Below are positions 27,010 through 35,767 of a stretch of DNA of 57,700 nt, piece by piece; within the stretch, counting starts at the first letter, position 1; every line of letters starts with the position of its first letter. The position numbers were made by a program, and so were the translations under genes. The stretch comes from an uncultured Eubacterium sp. (GTDB taxonomy: Bacteria > Bacillota > Clostridia > Lachnospirales > Lachnospiraceae), in contig CAPAOV010000019.1 of NCBI GenBank assembly GCA_948579355.1, forward strand, positions 1-57,700, written 5' to 3'. Below the pieces are notes generated by a model. It was not told the DNA's origin and searched no databases. It saw only the letters and a list, made by a program, of their open reading frames with translations.

Positions 27010-29262
27010 CTACAGTTTCCATATATCCTGATTGTATTCTTCGATTGTCCGGTCAGAGGAAAAGAAGCCTGCTTTCGCTGTGTTCACAAGCATCTTTTTC
27101 GCCCATTCTTTGCGGTCCTCGTAAGCGTCGAGCATATTTTCTTTTGTCTCGATATACTCCCTTACGTCGAGAAGTGTCATAAACCAGTCTTTGCTGATTA
27201 ATTCCTTATACAGCCGGCACAGATTTTCCGGGTCGCCAATCTGTATGAGCTGTTTACTGATAATAAAATCTACCAGTTCTTCAATCAGCGAATCATTATC
27301 ATAATATTCCCGCGAACAGTATCCTGCCGTATCATAGAGCCGGATTACCTCATCACTGGATTTCCCAAAGATAAAAATATTATCTTTGCCAACTAAATCA
27401 TGGATTTCCACATTCGCTCCGTCCATCGTCCCTAACGTCACCGCCCCGTTGAGCATAAACTTCATATTGCCGGTACCGCTTGCCTCTTTGGAGGCGAGGG
27501 AAATCTGCTCGGAAATGTCACAAGCCGGAATCAGTTTCTCTGCCTTTGTCACATTATAATTCTCGACCATAACTACCCTGAGATACGGATTGACGTCCGC
27601 ATCTTTTTCAATCAGTTCCCGCATACAGAGAATGAGATGAATGATATCCTTTGCCAGTGTATACGCCGGCGCCGCCTTGGCTCCGAAAATCATCGTAATC
27701 GGACGCTTTGGCAGTTTCCCCGCCTTAATCTGCTTATACTTATAAATCAGATAGAGGGCGTTCATCTGCTGACGCTTGTACTCATGCAATCTCTTTACCT
27801 GAATGTCGTAAACTGAATCGACGGGAATATCAATGTTCTGCGTCTCTTTCAAATACTGCTTCAGAACTTTTTTATTCTCATCCTTAATCGCAATCAGACG
27901 TTCCAGTACAGCATCATTGTCTTTATCCTCCAACAGTTTTTCCAACTGTGCGGCATCCTTTTTCCACCCATCGCCTATGCGCTCGGTAATCAGCGCCGCT
28001 AACTGCGGATTACAATGCATCAACCAGCGGCGGAACGTAATGCCGTTTGTCTTATTGTTAAATTTCTCCGGATATATATCATAAAATGCCTTTAACTCTG
28101 ATTTTTTCAATATTTCCGTGTGCAGGGCAGCCACGCCGTTGACGCTGAATCCAAAATGGATATCCATATGCGCCATGTGCACGCGGTCGTTTTTATCAAT
28201 GATGGCAAGTTTTTCGTCCTTGTATTTTTTCTTTACCTTTTCGTCCAATTTTCGGATAATCGGCAGTAAATGCGGCACGACTTCTTCCAAATCGCGAATC
28301 GGCCATTTTTCCAGAGCCTCCGCCAATATCGTGTGGTTCGTATAGGCGCATGTCTTACTGACAATTGCCGCAGCCTCGTCAAAATCAATGCCCCGCTCCG
28401 TCAACAACCGGATTAACTCCGGAATAACCATTGACGGATGTGTATCATTTATCTGAATCACGACATGTTCATACATTTTCTTTACGTCGTATCCCTTTTC
28501 GTCCATCTCTTTCAAAATCAACTGAGCGCCGTTACTTACCATGAAATATTGCTGATATATGCGGAGAAGCTGTCCTTCTCTCGTACTGTCGTCCGGATAG
28601 AGGAACAGTGTCAGATTTTTGGCAATATTTTTCTGGTCAAAATCAATCCCGTCCTTTACGAGACTTTCATCCAGCGTATCAACATCAAACAGGTGCAGCT
28701 GGTTGACGCCGCTGTCATAGCCGGGAACATCAATGTTATAGAGCGTGGACTGCAAGGTAAAATCAGCAAATTTCACTGGAAAATGAATGCCGGTGTCCGT
28801 CAGCCAGCTCTCTTTCTCAATCCATGGATTTTTCTCCTCGCGCTGCTTATTGTCGCGGAACACCTGCTGAAACAAACCAAAATGATAGTTCAGGCCAATT
28901 CCCGCCCCCGGCAGGCCAAGCGTTGCAATCGAATCAATAAAACAAGCTGCCAGACGCCCTAATCCGCCATTTCCCAGCGATGGCTCCGGCTCTATTTCCT
29001 CAATCGCAGACAAATCTTTTCCATTTACGCGAAGCAATTCCTTTACTTCGTCGTAGATGCCAAGATTGATTAGATTATTGGATAATAATTTGCCAATCAG
29101 AAACTCTGCTGAAATATAATAAATCTTTTTCTTCCCTTTGTTCTCCTCTTTCTCTTTGCATAATTCTTTTACTAATGAGAGCAACCCATAATAGACAGTT
29201 TCATTTGTTGCCTCCGCAATTCCTATCCCCATGCGCTTTTCCAGCTTCTCTTTCAAGCCCAT
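27010..29262 (-). CDS. glgP: Glycogen / maltodextrin phosphorylase
   Basis: This 750-residue GT35 enzyme cleaves alpha-1,4-glucans with phosphate to glucose 1-phosphate, using pyridoxal phosphate. Diagnostic stretches: EPEPSLGNGGLGRLAACFIDS near the N-terminus, QINDTHPSMVIPELIR, and the PLP-lysine region EASGTGNMKFMLNGAVTLGT with K in GNMKF. It is somewhat shorter than the 800-850 residues of E. coli enzymes, as is usual in this group. AAAGGAG lies eight bases before the ATG at 29262; upstream in-frame codons are not needed. It follows a CUT1 sugar importer by 92 bases on the same strand with no terminator visible, suggesting joint use of imported alpha-glucans. Confidence 0.96.
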   Translation of the reverse strand: MGLKEKLEKRMGIGIAEATNETVYYGLLSLVKELCKEKEENKGKKKIYYISAEFLIGKLLSNNLINLGIYDEVKELLRVNGKDLSAIEEIEPEPSLGNGGLGRLAACFIDSIATLGLPGAGIGLNYHFGLFQQVFRDNKQREEKNPWIEKESWLTDTGIHFPVKFADFTLQSTLYNIDVPGYDSGVNQLHLFDVDTLDESLVKDGIDFDQKNIAKNLTLFLYPDDSTREGQLLRIYQQYFMVSNGAQLILKEMDEKGYDVKKMYEHVVIQINDTHPSMVIPELIRLLTERGIDFDEAAAIVSKTCAYTNHTILAEALEKWPIRDLEEVVPHLLPIIRKLDEKVKKKYKDEKLAIIDKNDRVHMAHMDIHFGFSVNGVAALHTEILKKSELKAFYDIYPEKFNNKTNGITFRRWLMHCNPQLAALITERIGDGWKKDAAQLEKLLEDKDNDAVLERLIAIKDENKKVLKQYLKETQNIDIPVDSVYDIQVKRLHEYKRQQMNALYLIYKYKQIKAGKLPKRPITMIFGAKAAPAYTLAKDIIHLILCMRELIEKDADVNPYLRVVMVENYNVTKAEKLIPACDISEQISLASKEASGTGNMKFMLNGAVTLGTMDGANVEIHDLVGKDNIFIFGKSSDEVIRLYDTAGYCSREYYDNDSLIEELVDFIISKQLIQIGDPENLCRLYKELISKDWFMTLLDVREYIETKENMLDAYEDRKEWAKKMLVNTAKAGFFSSDRTIEEYNQDIWKL

Positions 29263-29354
29263 TCTTTCTGCTCCTTTCCAACCTTTCAAGTATTTTCCTT
29301 TTCATTATATTCATTTTTACCATTTTTTTCAACCACTTCCGCAGAAAGATGACG

Positions 29355-30191
29355 TTATCCTTTTACCGCGCCTGCCACAACGCCCTGAATGATATGCTTC
29401 TGACAGGAAAAATAGAACACTATAATAGGGATAATTGCCAGTACGAGCAACGCCATAAGGGAACCGTAATCTTTCGCCCCATAAGAACCCATCAGATATT
29501 GAACCGCCACCGGAATCGTTTTATAATTTGTCGATACGCCGATAACAAGATAAGGCAGCAGATAGTCGTTCCAAATCCACATCGCATTCAAAATTGCCAC
29601 AGTAATAGCTGTCGGTTTCAGCATCGGAAAAACAATTCGGAAAAACGTCTTTAACGGCGTGCAGCCGTCAATCATCGACGCTTCTTCCACCTCGAGCGGA
29701 ATCGCCTTAATGAAACCACAAAGCATAAACACCGACAGACCGGCTCCGAAGCCCAAATACAGCACTACCATCCCCAGCGGATTATTGAGCGCAAGCATGT
29801 CGGCTATCTTCGACATCGTAAACATAATCATCTGAAATGGCACAATCATAGAAAATACAAAGGCAAAATATAATAAACTCGTATACTTTGTTTTCACACG
29901 TACCAGATACCATGCCGTCATGGCAGTAAACAAAACGATAACAAACACCGACAGCACAGTAATAAACAAGGAGCACCCAAAGGCGCGGAAGAAATCAGTC
30001 TTTTGGATTCCCTCAATAAAGTTGGCAAACCCCGCATACATCTCTCCTGTTGGAATGGCAAACGGATTGTCACTGATATATAACCGTCCCTTGAACGAAT
30101 TTAACACCACAAAGAAAATTGGTATAATGAATACAATAAACAGGATAACAAGCATAGCAATAGATAAAATGTCCCATATATTTTTCTTCAT
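29355..30191 (-). CDS. CUT1 sugar ABC permease, MalG/LacG-like
   Basis: This 278-residue inner-membrane permease has six hydrophobic helices and the binding-protein-dependent transport motif EEASMIDGCTPLKTFFRIVFP near residue 175, where the EAA loop contacts the ATPase. Its start shares one base with the stop of the partner permease. The operon has no ATPase gene. CUT1 systems in Firmicutes often share one MsmK-type ATPase encoded elsewhere, so that is expected. Confidence 0.92.
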   Translation of the reverse strand: MKKNIWDILSIAMLVILFIVFIIPIFFVVLNSFKGRLYISDNPFAIPTGEMYAGFANFIEGIQKTDFFRAFGCSLFITVLSVFVIVLFTAMTAWYLVRVKTKYTSLLYFAFVFSMIVPFQMIMFTMSKIADMLALNNPLGMVVLYLGFGAGLSVFMLCGFIKAIPLEVEEASMIDGCTPLKTFFRIVFPMLKPTAITVAILNAMWIWNDYLLPYLVIGVSTNYKTIPVAVQYLMGSYGAKDYGSLMALLVLAIIPIIVFYFSCQKHIIQGVVAGAVKG

Positions 30192-31033
30192 TAACTCTCT
30201 ACCTCCTTTCTTCTCGATAATGCAACCTGCGTAATGCCGATGAGCGCTACTATCAAAAAGAATATGACGCCTTTGGCCTGTCCGACGCCCTCAAATCCCA
30301 CTTTACCATAAAATGTATTGTAAATATCCAGCGCCATCATCGCCGTCTTGTTAGACGGACCTCCCGCCGTGAGCGCGAGATTCTGGTCGAACATCTTAAA
30401 CGAGTTGGTAATTGTCAGAAACAGGCATATGGTTATCGAAGACATAATAAGCGGAATCTTAATGCGGAACAACGTCTTAAAAGCAGATGCTCCGTCGATT
30501 TTTGCCGCCTCTATCAAATCCGGCGATACATTTTGCAGTCCGGCGATATAAATTACCATAATATAACCTATCATCTGCCAGTTCATCAAAACTACCAAAC
30601 CCCAGAATCCATATTTTGCATCCATCAGCATCGTAACGCCATAGCGCTCAAGCACTCCGTTTATCATCGACTGCCAGATATAACCGAGTACAATACCGCC
30701 AATCAGGTTCGGCATAAAAAATGCCGTGCGGAAAAAGTTCGTCCCGCGAAAGCCCCTTGTCAGCATGAGCGACAGCCCAAAAGCAAAAATGTTAATCGTC
30801 ACAATCGCGACTACACTAAACGCTACAGTGAAGAGTAAGGATTGCAAAAAATCCTTACTCTCAAAAACTTTCACATAATTTTCCCATCCTACAAAGTTTG
30901 CATTCGTAACCGTCGTGAAATTACAAAACGACAAATACAAACCCATCACGAAAGGAATGACAAAGGCAATCAGAAAGGCAATTAAGGTCGGCAGTACGAA
31001 AACTGCAAAATACTTTTTTATATTTTTTTCCAT
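30191..31033 (-). CDS. CUT1 sugar ABC permease, MalF/LacF-like
   Basis: This 280-residue permease has six helices and the EAA motif EAAKIDGASAFKTLFRIKIPLI near residue 190. The frame is open to 31075, but GAGG lies just before the ATG at 31033, giving the normal family N-terminus (MEKNIKKYFAVFVLPT). It lies between the binding-protein gene and the MalG-like gene. The gap before it carries a multi-hairpin element (31045-31140). Confidence 0.92.
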   Translation of the reverse strand: MEKNIKKYFAVFVLPTLIAFLIAFVIPFVMGLYLSFCNFTTVTNANFVGWENYVKVFESKDFLQSLLFTVAFSVVAIVTINIFAFGLSLMLTRGFRGTNFFRTAFFMPNLIGGIVLGYIWQSMINGVLERYGVTMLMDAKYGFWGLVVLMNWQMIGYIMVIYIAGLQNVSPDLIEAAKIDGASAFKTLFRIKIPLIMSSITICLFLTITNSFKMFDQNLALTAGGPSNKTAMMALDIYNTFYGKVGFEGVGQAKGVIFFLIVALIGITQVALSRRKEVES

Positions 31034-31044
31034 ATTAATCCTCA

Positions 31045-31140
31045 TTTCTGAGCGATTTATCGCGAAGAACCGCACGAGAAAACTCGGAGAGTTTCCCGTG
31101 TCGGATAAAGCTATTTGCTTTCGCTCAGAAACAAATAGCT
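31045..31140. repeat. Multi-hairpin intergenic element, copy A
   Basis: The element is bounded by an 11-bp perfect inverted repeat, TTTCTGAGCGA (31045-31055) and TCGCTCAGAAA (31121-31131). Inside are small hairpins, including GCGA/TCGC and AAACTC/GAGTTT. A 9-bp hairpin follows, AGCTATTTG (31109-31117) with CAAATAGCT (31132-31140). The CTATTTG...TTCG...CAAATAG core recurs at 39417-39443. It separates a binding-protein gene from its permeases. Confidence 0.5.
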
Positions 31141-31149
31141 GTTACCTCA

Positions 31150-32484
31150 TCAGGATTTTGTTGCCGACTTCTCTGTCTTCCATTGCTTTTTCACAGTATC
31201 CACTACATGATTCCAATCCGCCGTCTCCTGTGCGTATTCGAGAAGAGCCGCCCCAAACTGGTCTTTAAACGTCTGACTCGGGAACGTAGTGAAAATCCAT
31301 GGAATACTCTTCTTTCCACTCTCCATATATTTCAACATATCCTTTGCCAGCGGGTCTTTTGGCTTTTCTTTATCCGAAAACGTAGTGAACGGTGCAATAT
31401 TGCCAAGTTTATTTGTCATATAATCTTTTCCGACTTCGGATGTGATTAACCAGTTTACAAAATCAATAGATGCCTTTTGAGACGCTTCCGGCGCCTGCTT
31501 GTTTATGGCAAAATAGTTTTCTGTTCCAATACACAGCCCTTGGTCTTTTTCACCTTCCAGACCGGAGTAAATCGGCAGGAATTTCACATCTTCCTCTTTT
31601 ACGACATTTCCCTGTACTTTTGCAATCTGGCTCCACGCCCAGTTTCCATTTTGTATCATCGCCACCTGTCCGAGCGCAAACTCCGACATCGAATCATTGA
31701 CCCCTTTACTTCCTAACATCTTCCGCGGCGTTCCCGAATTGTTCAAATAGAGGTCAAAGACATTTTTAAACTGCTCCTGATGAGTAAATTCGATTTCATC
31801 CAAATCACCTGCATTCTTTTCCTGAAATTCTTTGTGGACGGCAATATTGGCCAAATGCGTATGCCATCTCCACTCTTCTCCGGGCATGAGAGACGTAGAG
31901 CCAAAGACGCCCTTGATTCCCAACTGGCTTCTCTTATTCTGCATATCCTCGACTACCTGCTTCAATTTCTCAAAGCTGTCAATCTCATCTACGGATTTAA
32001 TAACCGCGCCGCTCTGTGAGATATACTTTTTCATAATCGCATCATTGTAAATGATTCCATATCCCTCAATCGTATACGGTACTCCGTAAACTCCGCCGTC
32101 TTCACCCGTAATTACTAACTCTTTGTCAGTCAGCTCCTGATAAAACTTCGTGTCTTTCAGATTGGCACAGTAATCTTTCCACGCCTGATAGCCAACCGGA
32201 CCGTTAATTTGGAAAAGTGTCGGCGCATCGGACTTGGCTATTTCCGATTTAAGGGTAGATTCATAATTACCGCTTGCCGCCGTCACCACTTTCATCTGTA
32301 CTCCGGTTTCTTCGGTGTACTTCTTTGCCAGCTCTTCCCAATCGGACGATACCTCCGGTTTAAAATTCAAATAATAGATAGTTCCCGCATCTGACTTTTT
32401 GCCACTGTTGCCACCACATCCGGTGAGTGAGCAAACCGCCATAATGCTGCATAAAAAAATTGCTATAAAACGTTTCAGCTTCAT
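31150..32484 (-). CDS. CUT1 sugar-binding lipoprotein
   Basis: This is a 444-residue extracellular solute-binding protein of family 1. The signal peptide ends in lipobox SLTGCG, so it should be lipid-anchored. The mature part has the usual two-lobe organisation, with TLFQINGPVGYQAWKDY and ALGQVAMIQNGNWAWSQI typical of oligosaccharide binders; the latter resembles the 'GKxAMxxxGxW' family motif. The frame is open to 32601. GGAGG at about seven bases before the ATG at 32484, together with the signal peptide, fixes the start. Followed by two permeases and glycogen phosphorylase, it probably imports an alpha-glucan, although an L-galactose-containing oligosaccharide from the upstream catabolic operon is an alternative. 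Confidence 0.9.
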   Translation of the reverse strand: MKLKRFIAIFLCSIMAVCSLTGCGGNSGKKSDAGTIYYLNFKPEVSSDWEELAKKYTEETGVQMKVVTAASGNYESTLKSEIAKSDAPTLFQINGPVGYQAWKDYCANLKDTKFYQELTDKELVITGEDGGVYGVPYTIEGYGIIYNDAIMKKYISQSGAVIKSVDEIDSFEKLKQVVEDMQNKRSQLGIKGVFGSTSLMPGEEWRWHTHLANIAVHKEFQEKNAGDLDEIEFTHQEQFKNVFDLYLNNSGTPRKMLGSKGVNDSMSEFALGQVAMIQNGNWAWSQIAKVQGNVVKEEDVKFLPIYSGLEGEKDQGLCIGTENYFAINKQAPEASQKASIDFVNWLITSEVGKDYMTNKLGNIAPFTTFSDKEKPKDPLAKDMLKYMESGKKSIPWIFTTFPSQTFKDQFGAALLEYAQETADWNHVVDTVKKQWKTEKSATKS

Positions 32485-32528
32485 ATTCATTCCTCCTTTT
32501 TTGAATATTCTGCTCGTTTTATAGCAAT
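32459..32528 (-). promoter_or_regulatory. Inverted repeat enclosing the binding-protein start
   Basis: ATTGCTATAAAA (32459-32470) and TTTTATAGCAAT (32517-32528) are perfect 12-base inverted repeats. The 46 bases between them hold the ribosome binding site and start codon of the binding-protein gene. The folded RNA would place the site in a loop. Confidence 0.4.
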
Positions 32529-32548
32529 TTATACGCTTTTTCCAATGA

Positions 32549-32968
32549 CTATTCTTCGAAAAGTGAAGTACAATGCGGACAACGGGTTGCTTCGATATCA
32601 ATTTCGCTCTTGCAAAACGGACAAATTTTTGTCGTTACCGGTTCTTCCTCTTCTTCTTTTTTTGCCGAAAACCTGTTTGTCACCGTATTCATCATTTTTA
32701 CAATACAAAAAACAACAAGCGCCATAATAAGGAAGTTTAAGACAGCCGTCAGAAATGCTCCGTAATTTAACGTCACATCACCTATAATATGCCACTTTAA
32801 CTGGTCAAAATTCATGCCGCCGAACAATCCGAGAAACGGATTGATAATATCGGCTACAAGCGACGATACGACACTCGTGAAAGCGCCGCCGATAATGATA
32901 CCAATTGCCATGTCCATAACATTTCCCCGACTGATAAACTCCTTAAATTCATTGAAGAATTTTTTCAT
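32549..32968 (-). CDS. mscL: Large-conductance mechanosensitive channel with zinc ribbon
   Basis: This 139-residue membrane channel opens under extreme membrane tension to release solutes on osmotic downshock. The N-terminus FNEFKEFISRGNVMDMAIGIIIGGAF is the typical amphipathic helix plus pore helix TM1; TM2 is at about residues 70-95. The C-terminus carries an extra ribbon, CPFC...CPHC (about residues 115-133), predicted to bind one zinc. Standard E. coli-type MscL ends in a coiled helix without it. AAGGAGG precedes the ATG. It lies between the L-galactose operon and the sugar importer, probably as an independent gene. Confidence 0.96.
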   Translation of the reverse strand: MKKFFNEFKEFISRGNVMDMAIGIIIGGAFTSVVSSLVADIINPFLGLFGGMNFDQLKWHIIGDVTLNYGAFLTAVLNFLIMALVVFCIVKMMNTVTNRFSAKKEEEEEPVTTKICPFCKSEIDIEATRCPHCTSLFEE

Positions 32969-33025
32969 GTGCAGCCTCCTTTTTATTCTTTTGCATATAT
33001 TTCGACATAATTCGACATTCTCTGA

Positions 33026-33057
33026 AGACGGCCTGACGATGGCAAATCAGGCTGTCT
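33026..33057 (-). terminator. Hairpin at the end of the L-galactose operon
   Basis: An 11-bp stem with one wobble (33026-33036 with 33047-33057) overlaps the last codon of the mutarotase gene. No T run follows, so termination may be partial. Two direct ATGTCGAA repeats follow on the minus strand before mscL. Confidence 0.45.
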
Positions 33058-33496
33058 ATGAAAGGATACAGCCTTTCTGCAAAATCAAATTAGCATACTG
33101 GCTCCTCTCTCCAGTTGCCACAATCGCGTATGCTCTCCCCGCCTCTTCATAAAAGTCAAAACGCTCCCGCCTGCCCACGGCAGACATTCCTTTTCCCTCA
33201 TGCTTTTTTAACAAATCTTCATATGTATTCCAGATGGAAATATCGGCGTTATCTCCCTCGCAGCGCTCCATCAAAGTAACCGGTCTCTCCACATACGAAT
33301 CAAGCGGAAAGAGCGAGAGCACCGCATCTAAAATCTCCGGTATTCCATGCCCGTCCATACGGATGACAACGGCGTCCTTTCCCACTCGTTCCGCCGGAAA
33401 ATTGGCGTCCGCCAAAACAAGGCAGTCCCCATGCCCCATCTCGCACAACACCTTCAACAACTGCGGCCCGATGATATTCGGTATTCCCTTTAACAT
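33056..33496 (-). CDS. fucU: FucU/RbsD-family sugar mutarotase
   Basis: This 146-residue enzyme interconverts alpha and beta anomers of a pyranose. It has the FucU pattern: PNIIGPQLLKVLCEMGHGDCLVLADANFPA at the N-terminus (His and Asp catalytic site), and a C-terminal YANLILQKG. FucU acts on L-fucose, which is 6-deoxy-L-galactose, so activity on L-galactose is chemically reasonable. It is the last gene of a six-gene catabolic operon, 16 bases after the lactonase stop with GGAGG before its ATG. In this context it would supply the anomer needed by the sugar dehydrogenase. Confidence 0.9.
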   Translation of the reverse strand: MLKGIPNIIGPQLLKVLCEMGHGDCLVLADANFPAERVGKDAVVIRMDGHGIPEILDAVLSLFPLDSYVERPVTLMERCEGDNADISIWNTYEDLLKKHEGKGMSAVGRRERFDFYEEAGRAYAIVATGERSQYANLILQKGCILS

Positions 33497-33512
33497 TGCA
33501 AATCCTCCTTTT

Positions 33513-34394
33513 TTATAGCATATTGGCTATATGCTGCGGTTTTTCCAACTGCCCAAAGTGGTAAAAACGGATGGCATTTTCCCCCAAAAAGGCTCTCTTC
33601 TCCTGCTCTGTGAGACGGTTGCTCTCCCGAATAAAGCGGACGCTCATCTCATAAGTCAGCGCTACCATCGTGCGCGGATAATCGCTTCCCCACATCAGTT
33701 TTTCCATTCCGCATATATCTGCTGCCTCCAAAATGGCATCCACGGCCGCCGGATAAGGATATCCCTCATCATTAAACAGCCACGTCAGCCCGCCGCTCTC
33801 GATGTAGACATTGGGATTGCACGCCAGCGCAATCTGTCTCTGCCATCCCTCTGTCGTCACCATCCCAAAATGGCCGATTGCGATTCGCAAATGCGGATAC
33901 CGTGATATCAGCTCCTGCATTTGCTCTACCTGTATGTCACCGTCCGCCAAATCGACAGAAATAAACATCCCTTTCCGCTCAGTCTCCCGAAAAACCTCCT
34001 CATGGTGCAGCAGATTTTTATCCGCCAGCTTGCAGGCGCAAATCTTTACCCCGTCAAAGCCCTCCGTCTTCCAGCCGCTTTTTTCCTCATAGAGCGAGCA
34101 GATTTTCATGCGCTTGCCATACTTCTCTTTGCAGCTCAAAAGGTAGTCGTCCTGATTGCCATCCATATACTCCTGCGTCACCACGCAGCCGCTCACCCCG
34201 CCATAGTCCATGTTTCCCAGCAGCCGCTCAACGGTACAGCGGTTATCGTCCATGTCGGGCGGCATCATCTGACGGATTTCCCCGCCAAAATTACTCTTGC
34301 CGCCGCCAACGGAAAATACCGGACATCCGTCCACCGTTCCCGCCTGCCTTTCCCATAAATGCGTATGAGCATCTACTATCAAATAATTTTTCAC
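33513..34394 (-). CDS. Amidohydrolase-family sugar lactonase
   Basis: This 293-residue TIM-barrel hydrolase belongs to amidohydrolase family 2 (the group that includes L-fucono- and L-galactono-1,5-lactonases). Metal-site elements: DAHTHLW at residue 8, the His in RIAIGHFGMV near residue 172, and the catalytic Asp in LMWGSDYPRT near residue 236. It overlaps the altronate dehydratase gene by four bases. Placed between a sugar dehydrogenase and aldonate-handling enzymes, it fits opening of a sugar 1,5-lactone to the aldonate. The assignment to L-galactono-lactone is inference from the operon. Confidence 0.82.
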   Translation of the reverse strand: MKNYLIVDAHTHLWERQAGTVDGCPVFSVGGGKSNFGGEIRQMMPPDMDDNRCTVERLLGNMDYGGVSGCVVTQEYMDGNQDDYLLSCKEKYGKRMKICSLYEEKSGWKTEGFDGVKICACKLADKNLLHHEEVFRETERKGMFISVDLADGDIQVEQMQELISRYPHLRIAIGHFGMVTTEGWQRQIALACNPNVYIESGGLTWLFNDEGYPYPAAVDAILEAADICGMEKLMWGSDYPRTMVALTYEMSVRFIRESNRLTEQEKRAFLGENAIRFYHFGQLEKPQHIANML

Positions 34395-35767
34395 AGTATC
34401 ACCCCGTCTTTAAATATCGCTATCTCCCGATAGCCGTTTCTCTCATTACACGTCTCCTGTCCATTGACTACTTTCACCACATAGTCCCACAAATCTTTTT
34501 CCAAATCCACTCCGTCTGCCACCGGCCCCGCGTCAAAATCAATCCAGTCCGGCTTTCGCTTGGCAAGTTTGGAATTGCTGGCAATTTTAATCGTCGGCAC
34601 CGGCGCTCCCAGAGGGGTTCCCCGCCCTGTCGTAAACAGAATCAGATGGCAACCCGCCGCCGTCAGGTTCGTAACCGCCACCATATCATTGCCGGGGCCA
34701 TTGAGCAGATTCAGTCCGCACTTCTCCACCCGCTGCCCATAATCAAGCACGTCCACGACAGGCGCTATTCCTCCCTTTTGCGTACAGCCGAGAGACTTGT
34801 CCTCCAACGTGGAAATTCCCCCCTCTTTATTTCCGGGGGAAGGGTTCTCATAAACCGGCTGTCCGTGGCTGATGAAATACTCTTTAAAACTCTGAATCAG
34901 CTTCACCGTTTTATGGAAAACTTCTTCGTCTGCGCAGCGGTTCATCAAAATCGTCTCCGCCCCGAACATTTCCGGCACCTCCGTCAACACGGCGCTACCA
35001 CCCGCGGCGACAAGACGGTTCGTATATTTCCCTGTGAGCGGATTGGCGGTAATCCCTGAAAAACCGTCCGAACCTCCGCATTTAAGTCCTACTTTCAGAC
35101 GCGAAACGGAAACTTCAGTGCGTTGAAAACCGGCGGCATAATTTTGCAGTTCGCGGACTAATCTGACGCCCTCCGCGATTTCGTCTTCGCAGTCCTGCGC
35201 GACAAGAAATTTTACCCGTCTCTCATCTACGCGCCCGAGTTCCTTTTGGAAGCTGGGAATATTATTGTTCTCACACCCGAGCCCCAGCACAAGGACGCCG
35301 CTGGCATTCGGGTGATGAACAAGCCCGCATAAAATCTTCTCCGTTATCCCGTGGTCTTCTCCCAACTGTGAACAGCCGTACGGATGGGAAAAACAAAACG
35401 CTCCGGTGCGGCGGCTGATTTCCTGCGCCACGGAATTTACACAGCCTACCGTGTTCACTATCCACACATCATTGCGAATGCCAATCTGTCCGTCCCCGCG
35501 CTCATAGGCGAGAACCGTTCCTCCCTCCCAGCGCGGAAGAGTATATCGCTGCGGCTTATATTCATAAGAAATTTCTTCGTTCAGGTTTGTCTTAATATTG
35601 TCCACATGAACAACTTCCCCTTTTCTGATGGCGCGCGTGGCGTGCCCGATTGGAAAGCCGTATTTAATAATATTTTCGCCGGCAGCGATATCCCGCAGCG
35701 CCACCTTATGGCCGCTCTGATAATCGACAGCGACCGTATCCTGCGGATGAATTTGTAATAATCTCAC
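34391..35767 (-). CDS. uxaA: Altronate dehydratase family protein, UxaA-like
   Basis: This 458-residue, iron-dependent dehydratase is full length: an N-terminal SAF domain (about residues 1-85, LLQIHPQDTVAVDYQSGHKV) and the catalytic UxaA domain with GYCxx-like cysteines and 'GLGCENNN', 'GLKCGGSDGFSGITANP' and 'TTGRGTPLG'. UxaA converts D-altronate to 2-keto-3-deoxygluconate. The frame is open to an ATG at 35779, but that codon sits one base after the GAGG. The GTG at 35767, overlapping the UxaB stop as GTGA, has better spacing from GGGG and gives the normal family N-terminus. Related proteins act on other aldonates, so substrate is inferred from the adjacent UxaB. Confidence 0.88.
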   Translation of the reverse strand: MRLLQIHPQDTVAVDYQSGHKVALRDIAAGENIIKYGFPIGHATRAIRKGEVVHVDNIKTNLNEEISYEYKPQRYTLPRWEGGTVLAYERGDGQIGIRNDVWIVNTVGCVNSVAQEISRRTGAFCFSHPYGCSQLGEDHGITEKILCGLVHHPNASGVLVLGLGCENNNIPSFQKELGRVDERRVKFLVAQDCEDEIAEGVRLVRELQNYAAGFQRTEVSVSRLKVGLKCGGSDGFSGITANPLTGKYTNRLVAAGGSAVLTEVPEMFGAETILMNRCADEEVFHKTVKLIQSFKEYFISHGQPVYENPSPGNKEGGISTLEDKSLGCTQKGGIAPVVDVLDYGQRVEKCGLNLLNGPGNDMVAVTNLTAAGCHLILFTTGRGTPLGAPVPTIKIASNSKLAKRKPDWIDFDAGPVADGVDLEKDLWDYVVKVVNGQETCNERNGYREIAIFKDGVIL

